A DNA stretch of 64,000 nt. Origin: Ceratobasidium sp. AG-K. Its lineage: Eukaryota; Basidiomycota; Agaricomycetes; Cantharellales; Ceratobasidiaceae. Positions within the stretch are counted from its first letter, which is position 1. Each line of letters starts with the position of its first letter. The notes beneath the pieces are model-generated. The model was not told the DNA's origin. It saw only the letters and a list, made by a program, of their open reading frames with translations, and made no database searches. The stretch spans positions 2,604,001 to 2,668,000 of the forward strand of contig JAWNGF010000006.1 of assembly GCA_037039685.1 (NCBI GenBank), in the 5' to 3' direction. Position numbers and translations under genes: made by a program. Positions 58,001 through 64,000 of the stretch are shown piece after piece.

Positions 58001-58985
58001 TCTAGTATGGCTGTTGGGAAGAAACATCCAAACAAAAAGACCCTCAAGGAAACTGGATAACAAGAAGCATGGACCATTTGTTGTGAAGCAGAAGATAGGA
58101 TCACATGCTTATGAGCTCAGCCTGCCAGCAACAATGAGGGTGCACCCTGTTTTCCACATTGACTTGCTCAGCCCTTACATAGAAGACACAGAGTTCAAGC
58201 AAAACCAACCACGACCACCACCAATAATCACTGAAGAAGGAGAAGAAGAATATGAAGTAGAGAAGATTTTAGACTGGAAGGAGACAAAGGATGGTCTTTT
58301 TTACAGGGTCAGATGGAAGGGTTATGGAAGTGAAGAAGACATGGAACAAAGGGCAGAAGATTTTGGTCACCTTTCGAAGATCATCAAGGACCTTCTACGC
58401 CAACACCCCAAAGCTCCCACGCCATCTAACTATGTTCCAGGAAAGATAAAAGGCAGAGGGGGTGCAACCGGTAGTGATATCTGCAAAACTTGCTACTACT
58501 CCAGATCACACTCCTGTCTCTACGCTTTAAACCTTTTCTGCTTTCCACAATGCCTGCCATCACCCGTGCCACCATTGCCAACAACCTCACCCGCGTCCTC
58601 AAAAGACCTGCCTTTGCCACAGCAAGGATCCTCGACGCCAGAGCCGCACTATACATCTTCAAGAGGTCGCAACAAGGCTCCGGAAGAATGCACTTCAGGG
58701 CCTCGGACTACATCCTCCACTCAGACCTGGGCGAATTCCAGTGGGTCGGAAAGAAATGGCCAACACGCATGCAACTGCTGCGGAAAGACATCTTTGTTTG
58801 CCAAGGATGCGCCGCATTCCAGGTCTTGGAGGTTGTTCTCCTCTCCACCCATATGCTCGGAGTGGTCAAATGGGGACAAGAAGGAGCGTACTCAAGCGAG
58901 TGGGTACCAGGGTACGATGGAAGGCAGCCAACGCTCCGACCTAGATGGAACAATGCCTGGGACGCCAACTACAAGAGGGACCTGA
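55051..58985 (+). pseudogene. pol: Pol polyprotein, family B element 3, three in-frame stops
   Basis: All parts lie in one frame without indels. Stops are TGA 55716-55718 (element 2 CGA), TGA 56808-56810 (element 2 CGG) and TGA 57723-57725 (element 2 CGA). Domains are as in element 2: protease, RT with YIDDILVF (about 56107), RNase H ETDASGVAMGAIL, integrase with HHDSRIAGHQ and CETC, core, and an uninterrupted chromodomain (EEEYEVEKILDW ... YRVRWKGYG, about 58245-58335). Some core residues have also drifted (DQGTTFNSKL where element 2 has DRGTTFNSKL). The frame does not stop at the element 2 TAG position but stays open to 58983-58985, overlapping 436 nt of ORF3. Not functional. Confidence 0.9.
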
Positions 58986-59314
58986 GCGACTGGAAGATGG
59001 AAAGGGGAAGATACCAGAAGGAAAAGTTCAAATGGGCACCAAACTGGTGGAAGTGGGAGGAGGCAAACGTATCAGCATGGAAGGAGGTGGAACCTGACAC
59101 ACGACAATGGGATGAGGAGTTCATGGAGACCCAGAAGAGGGTTTTGGACTGGTCCAAGGCCGACTGGACAAGGGAGGAGACATGGGAGGAATGGGAAAAG
59201 TTCTTGGATGAGCCGGGTAACACTGTATTCAACCCCATTGACCTGACCCTGGAGGAGGATGAGGGACTGGAGGAGTACATGCTTGCAAAGGGCAAGGATT
59301 GTGGGATCCAGTAG
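58550..59314 (+). CDS. ORF3: conserved 254-aa protein after pol, intact in element 3
   Basis: An uninterrupted ORF between integrase and the polypurine tract, where retroviruses and some gypsy elements carry env. No signal peptide or membrane helix is visible. The N-terminal 130 residues look globular (NNLTRVLKRPAFATARILDA, GRMHFRASDYILHSDLGEFQ, DIFVCQGCAAFQ with a C-x-x-C, VVLLSTHMLGVVKWGQEGA). The C-terminal half is strikingly rich in Trp, Glu and Lys (WKMERGRYQKEKFKWAPNWW, WTREETWEEWEKF) and ends acidic. I recognise no domain. It is in the -1 frame relative to pol; expression could be by reinitiation, a second slippage or a subgenomic RNA. It is the only major ORF of element 3 without a stop, and it is conserved with element 2, which suggests selection. 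It could be a captured host gene; that is untested. Confidence 0.72.
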   Translation: MPAITRATIANNLTRVLKRPAFATARILDARAALYIFKRSQQGSGRMHFRASDYILHSDLGEFQWVGKKWPTRMQLLRKDIFVCQGCAAFQVLEVVLLSTHMLGVVKWGQEGAYSSEWVPGYDGRQPTLRPRWNNAWDANYKRDLSDWKMERGRYQKEKFKWAPNWWKWEEANVSAWKEVEPDTRQWDEEFMETQKRVLDWSKADWTREETWEEWEKFLDEPGNTVFNPIDLTLEEDEGLEEYMLAKGKDCGIQ

Positions 59315-59356
59315 AGCCTGTCCAGGTCCCCTAGATGGACTCTTAGGGGGGAGTAA

Positions 59357-59806
59357 TGTTGTGAGCTAGCTCTCTCCATTGGACTTGCCTGTTGTCTCGT
59401 CTGCCTGTGTTCTCTTTTGCTTTGTGTTTCTGTTTGCTGTGTTGCCACCTTCTTGTGGTTATTCTGTTACATTGTGTAACGCGGCTGTGCTTTGTACGAG
59501 TCATGTCTGTTCATACAGCATGACTCACTTGGACACTCCTGACTGGCTTGTGTGTATGACTTGTGTGGCTGTGTCTTGTATGACTTGGTCACTTCCTGAA
59601 TATATATAGAGGACCAACAAGCCTGGTAACCCCAGCTTGTTTTGTCTTGTCAAAACATCCCCTTTGAGTGACACTTTGAACCACCCCTACCCTCAAGCGC
59701 CTAAAGACACTTAAGTGTGTTGCGGTTCAAGAGGTCACTTAGGTCTTAGTGCCGTCCACTCTCCGTTGCAGCTTGTCTCATAGCCACCAAGAAGAAGCTT
59801 ACAACA
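59357..59806 (+). repeat. 3' LTR of element 3 (450 bp)
   Basis: Follows TTAGGGGGGAGTAA and starts TGTTGTGAGC; ends CTTACAACA, followed by the target duplication CATGT. Confidence 0.94.
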
Positions 59807-60098
59807 CATGTGGTTGTGGGCACTTATGACCACAAATAATTACTTGATCCGCAAGGCCGAGTGCACACTTAATTTCATTGCAAAATGATGCAAAGTTAAA
59901 CACTGACTCTCCTGAGTAGATTGCAAGGCACTGATGGGCTATTTATGGCCAATTCCGAGATATTGATCACGTCAATACTAGGGGTCTACTTGGCTAATGA
60001 GTCAACCTAAAATATCCATGCTCTTGAGGTGAATCAAATGAAGTTAGAATGGATCTCAAACACCCATGTCTGGGAGTGCTGTGATATATCCTGCCACC

Positions 60099-60565
60099 TG
60101 TCATGAGCCAGCTCTCTCCATTAGACTTGTCTTGCACCTCACCCTCCTGCTCTCTTGTGTGTTGTTCTGTTTGTTTGTGTTTTGTGTTTTCCTGTGCCAC
60201 ATTGCCACGTCCTTATGGTTGTTCTGTTACATTGTGTAATGCAGCTGTGCTTTGTACAAGTCATGACTGCCTGTGCAGCATGACTCACATGGACACTCCT
60301 GGTTGGCTTGTATGTATGACTTGTGTGGCTGCGCCTTGTATGACTTGGCCTCTTTCTGAATATATATAGAGGACCAACAAGCCTGGTAACCCCAGCTTGT
60401 TTTGTCTTGTCAAACATCCCCTTTGAGTGACACTTTGAACCACCCCTACCCTTAAGAGTCTACAGCCACTTAAGTGTGGTGTGATTCAAGAGGTCTATTA
60501 GGTCTTAGTGCTGTCCACTCTCCATTGCAGCTTGTCTCATAGCCACCAAGAAGAAGCTTACAACA
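60099..60565 (+). repeat. 5' LTR of element 4 (467 bp)
   Basis: TGTCATGAGCC ... CTTACAACA. Contains TATATATA near 60359 and the segment AGCTTGTTTTGT about 33 nt after it. Confidence 0.9.
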
Positions 60566-60567
60566 TT

Positions 60568-60579
60568 ACAAAACAAGCT
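60568..60579 (+). promoter_or_regulatory. Putative self-priming primer-binding site, element 4
   Basis: ACAAAACAAGCT, 2 nt after the LTR and fully complementary to AGCTTGTTTTGT in the same LTR, as in element 2. Confidence 0.62.
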
Positions 60580-60586
60580 TCACACC

Positions 60587-61968
60587 ATGTCTACAAACGC
60601 CTCAACTCCCGTTGAATGGGGATTACAAGAAGACACAGTCTCAAGACCCGCATCCGCTACAAGCACACAAAGAGGTCCTAGTAGAGCCGCTAGACCATCT
60701 TCATCACTCAGCGAAAGCGCACTTGCACATGCACAAGCAGGGGGTCCAGGCCCATCAAGAGTACCCAGCCAAAGTACAGTACCAGGAACATTCCAACCAG
60801 AAGTATCATTGGTTGAAGATCATGCCCAGGAAGAAAATCAAGAACCCAGCAATGAAACATATGTACTGGAATTGGAAGTAATTACCATCACGTCTGATGG
60901 AACAATACCTTGTCGAGGATTTGGGTTTGGCTACTTTTCCCCCCAGCCCAAGCTCCACAGAGGGGTCTCCCTAATTCCAATACGTCCTCCACCCACACCA
61001 CAGGTCCCACGCATCTTGGGAACAATCACCAACATGGGTCCTATTCCCTTGTCTTTACCCGAAAGACCGCAACCACTGGTAACTCCAGCAGCAGGACCCT
61101 CCACTGACCCTTGACCTATTAGCAATATCTCTTCTAGTACACAAAGGACTGCCATCCAGAGCTTAGACAAACTAGACAACCTCCTGATCAGAAGTCACAA
61201 TGCAACTCTAAGAGTCATTGAAGGACTAAGAGTTGGTCTTACACAAAGAATCACTGGACTAGAGCAAGAGGCAAGAGTGCTAGCAAACAACCAAGAGGTA
61301 TTCAACAATACAATTAGGGGAATACAACAGTCCCTTACGGCTATTCTTAATTCTGCCTGTAACACCAAACACAACAGTTACCTCATGGGAAGAGAAGTAG
61401 ACATCTTCTGAAACAAAGTCACAAACACCCAAGGACTTGTAACAAATGTACAACGAGCCCTTGACACTACACACCAAGGATAGCTTCAGTGGAACAAAGC
61501 AGTAACTCAAGGAATCAAGCAAGTTAGGGAAGGATTCACTATGTTAAACAAACGAGTGGCAACCATGGAAAGATCTATTACCAATCTAAGGGAAGAAGTC
61601 AATGAGGGCTCATTACATGCGCCCAGCAAATGATCCACTCCAGAAGCTGAATCAACAAGAATCAAGGATCTAGAGCAGAGACTCCAGCGCCTGCTCAATT
61701 CCCAAGTTGGAGGTTCACCAAGATGACCCAAGGTCACTAGACCAGAAGCCTTTGATGGAAAGAAAGGAGAAGGAGCAGAAATGTTCATCACCCAGATGGA
61801 GAGTTACTTTGTTCAGCTAGGAGACCAATATAGCTCCAGAGAAGAAAGAATTAGGGAAGCCCTGGCAAATTTCAAATTGGATAACCGGTCTGCTACCCAT
61901 TGGGCGCAGGTTCTGCTTCAATCTATGAACACTGGAGTACGAGATCCAAACCTGACGTCGTGGGAAAC
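60587..61968 (+). pseudogene. gag: Gag N-terminal part, element 4, several stops and truncated
   Basis: Homologous to the gag of elements 2 and 3: disordered N-terminus with YFSPQPKLHRGVSLIPIRPP, helical middle, start of the gag core (GAEMFITQMESYFVQLGDQY). Stops lie in one frame at TGA 61112, TGA about 61409, TAG about 61481, TGA about 61631 and TGA about 61724. At 61631 element 2 has CGA. The frame is then lost by insertion of element 5. Confidence 0.85.
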
Positions 61969-62381
61969 TGTCCCAACTTGGATCAATTAGGTGTGAAAAG
62001 GTTAAGGGGTTCAACTTAGACAAGTCTTAGAACCCAAGGAGTAGTGATAGTGAAGAGGATTGATTTAACAAGTCCTATTGGAGAGGAGGTCAACCCTTGT
62101 TGTTAACTGGCTTGACCTCTAGGTTTATATACATGAGGGATCAGTGCCACGTCATCATCTATCAGTGTGAGAAAGCTGAGTACAACCAATGATAAGCAAG
62201 ATAAGAGATATGACTCAACATTCTGGAAGTTCTGGAAGCACCACCAATATCAAATGAAAAGACAAATACATCACATGATACAAGTTAAGTGCCAGAGGAC
62301 ATTTGTACCAAAAAAGGAAAGTGTTCGGAAAAAAAGATATAAAATCAGAATAAAATGTCTAAGCTTAGTCAGCTCATGACA
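61969..62381 (-). repeat. 3' LTR of family A element 5 (413 bp)
   Basis: On the reverse strand it runs from TGTCATGAGC (62381) to GGGACA (61969), matching the LTR at 4128-4541. Confidence 0.92.
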
Positions 62382-62391
62382 TTACCCCCTC

Positions 62392-64000
62392 CTAAGGGCC
62401 TGGTGTGGTGGGGTGGAGTCTGTGGAATTTATCAACTAGTTCAGGAGCATTCTTGAGGTCTTCCTTTGATTGCCAAGAATTGTCTGCATGAGAGTATCCT
62501 TTCCACTTGACATAATAGTGGAGTTGACAGCGAATTTTCTTGGAATTAAGGATCTCCTTGACTTCCCACTCTTCTTCTCCTTCTTGTGTGACAATAGGGG
62601 GTGGTTGAGCGGGTTCACAACCATGGGGATCGGAGTGGAATTTGTTGAGCAGCATGACATGGAAGACAGGATGAATCTTTATTGATTTTGGTAATTCCAG
62701 TCTAAAGGTGTGAGTCCCTACTTTTTCCAGTACTTTGTAAGGGCCTAAAACTTTGTGGGAGAGTTTTACTGAAGGTCTGTCTGTCAATATGTTTTGATGA
62801 TTAAGCCAGACTTTATCTCCAGGGTTTATCTCTTCTGGTTCTTTGGCTCCTTTATCAAAGTAGTGTTTGTAGGACTGATTTGCTAGAATGAGAGCAGCTT
62901 TGACTTCATCATATCCTTTCAACAGGAATTTCACATGGGCATCAGCTTCAGGAACGGTATAGTCTGATTCTTCCCCAATGTTCATTCTAGGGTTGAAACC
63001 CTGGCAGATCTGGAAAGGGGTTTTGCCAGTGGATGCTTGGATTCCATTGTTGTAAGCAAATTCTGCCATAGGGAGCAGGGCCACCCAGTTGTTTTGCCTA
63101 TGGTTGACAAAAGCCCTGATAAAGATTTCAACAACTTGGTTTGCCCGTTCTGACTGTCTGTCCATCCTTGGATGGTAGGCTGTGCTGAAGGTGGGTTTTA
63201 TGTCCAACTGTTTGTACAGATGCTTAATGAACTTTGAGTTGAAAGTGGATCCTCTATCCAAGACTGTTGCTTTTGGGGTGCCGTGAAGTTTCCGAATGTT
63301 TGCAACAAAGATATTGGCCATGTCTACTGCTGTGGCCGTTGATTTGCAAGGGAGATAGTGTGCCATCTTGGAGAACTGATCTACCACTGTCAAGATTGCA
63401 TCATATCCTTCTGACTCTGGGAGCCCTACAATCATGTCATAGGAGATCTCCTCCCAAGGTCTCTCAGGAATATGTAAAGGACGCAGTAATCCTGTGGGGA
63501 GTTGGTTCAATGATTTAACTCGAATGCATGTTTTGCAGTGTGGCACATAAGAGTTGACAAATTTCTTCATGGTTGGCCAGTAGTAAGTTCTTGAGACTAA
63601 TTCCAATGTTCTTGCTTGTCCAGGATGCCCAGCTGTAATATTGTCATGGCGCAATTCCAATATCAGGTTTCTGACTGTTTCATCCCTGGGGACAAAGATC
63701 CTTCCCTTGAACATTAGGAGTCCTTCTTTGTATTCCCAATCTTTGACTTTTTCTCTGTTTCTCAGCTTATTGTGAGCTTTGTCTAATCTGGGGTCTTCTC
63801 TGATTGCTTCTCTGATTAGGTTGTTGATCTCCTGGTCAGGGGTAATAGCCAAAATAAAAATATCTGGTTTAAGGAGAACTTGGTTCTCTACCCCCCCCAA
63901 AGGTTCTAGGTTGTATCACCTTGAGAGAATGTCTGCTTTTTTATTCTGGTTTCCTGGCCTGTACATGATTTGGAAGTTGAAGTCCACCAGGAAGTTCATC
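62392..64000 (-). pseudogene. pol: Pol C-terminal part (RNase H end, integrase, chromodomain), family A element 5
   Basis: On the reverse strand, the RNase H end is followed by TGA (63916-63918), then an open frame of 502 codons to TAG 62392-62394. The integrase zinc region (RHDNITAGHPGQ ... HCKTCI) and the core with DRGSTFNSKF are complete. The chromodomain has HYYVKWKGYSHADNSW. Element 1 shares the arrangement. The upstream RT is outside the window, so intactness of the whole copy is unknown. Confidence 0.9.

Larger units (their letters stand above)
45387..59806 (+). mobile_element. Ty3/gypsy family B, element 3 (outer copy, split by element 2)
   Basis: Target duplication CATGT at 45382-45386 and 59807-59811. 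The 5' LTR is 45387-45778 plus 53006-53063 (together 450 bp) and the 3' LTR is 59357-59806 (450 bp). Internal order: PBS, gag, pol, ORF3, polypurine tract. Element 2 sits in the 5' LTR. Gag and pol each stay in one frame with no indel; only nonsense codons break them (53839, 54466, 54583, 55716, 56808 and 57723). LTR divergence is 9 of 450, against 6 of 457 in element 2, which agrees with the nesting order. Confidence 0.93.
60099..61968 (+). mobile_element. Ty3/gypsy family B, element 4 (cut in gag by element 5)
   Basis: A 5' LTR of 467 bp, a PBS and a gag that ends abruptly at Ser-Trp-Glu-Thr (61968), where the LTR of the reverse-strand element 5 starts. The rest presumably lies beyond the window. 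Sequence is clearly more distant from elements 2 and 3 than they are from each other. Confidence 0.9.
61969..64000 (-). mobile_element. Ty3/gypsy family A, element 5 (reverse strand, partial)
   Basis: Reverse copy of the element at 1-4541: 3' LTR, integrase with chromodomain, and the end of RNase H. It extends past the window. It inserted into the gag of element 4 with flank GAAAC on the left; the other flank is not visible. It shows CGA where element 1 has TGA (63519 region) and TGA (63916-63918) where element 1 has CGA. Confidence 0.93.

Noticed and set aside
58550..59314. ORF3 as an envelope gene
   Set aside because: No signal peptide, no transmembrane helix and no cleavage-site pattern, so env is not supported.
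1..64000. CRISPR arrays, bacterial operons, rRNA or tRNA genes
   Set aside because: None seen; spliced eukaryotic genes throughout. A tRNA scan could not be run, so a single tRNA might be missed.

Overview
The window reads as nuclear DNA of a filamentous basidiomycete. Genes are broken by many 45-70 nt GT-AG introns, there are several large paralogues of the agaricomycete DUF6535 membrane family, and the transposons are chromodomain Ty3/gypsy, CACTA and pogo types. A Rhizoctonia-like agaricomycete fits best; this is inferred from gene content, not proven. All exon coordinates below were built by hand from splice sites, reading phase and protein-family fit.

Layout. 1-4541: 3' part of a Ty3/gypsy element (family A, element 1) with its 3' LTR. 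4542-6340: decayed CACTA DNA transposon whose end cuts into a copy of a small secreted-protein gene (6341-6575); an intact paralogue lies at 6826-7470. 8716-11374: head-to-head mitochondrial chaperonins hsp10 and hsp60. 11798-19239: two tandem DUF6535 membrane-protein genes. 20104-28805: Ste24 CAAX protease, a mitochondrial-carrier-like protein, an AT-hook protein and a C1D/Lrp1 exosome cofactor. 29072-31924: two decaying F-box/LRR copies. 32160-32531: pogo-type transposase fragment. 33958-36844: a Whi2-like BTB protein and an EOS1-type membrane protein. 39090-42539: third DUF6535 gene. 43295-44134: mitochondrial Ohr/OsmC peroxidase.

45387-64000 is a transposon nest. Family B element 3 (45387-59806, target duplication CATGT) carries the complete family B element 2 (45779-53000, target duplication TCTTA) inside its 5' LTR. 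A third family B copy, element 4, starts at 60099 and is interrupted in gag at 61968 by a reverse-strand family A element (element 5) that runs off the window.

Main points of interest. (1) Both gypsy families carry the same heptamer GGGAAAA at the end of gag, in the same frame and followed by a stem-loop, predicting -1 ribosomal frameshifting into pol. (2) Family B appears to self-prime in the Tf1 manner: 12 nt just inside the 5' LTR are complementary to the predicted 5' end of its own transcript. (3) Family B has a conserved 254-codon extra ORF (ORF3) after pol, in the position of env but without membrane segments. (4) All LTR-LTR differences in elements 2 and 3, and nearly all of their nonsense codons, are C-to-T/G-to-A changes at CpG. 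(5) The three DUF6535 genes share an identical exon pattern that includes a 5-nt microexon.
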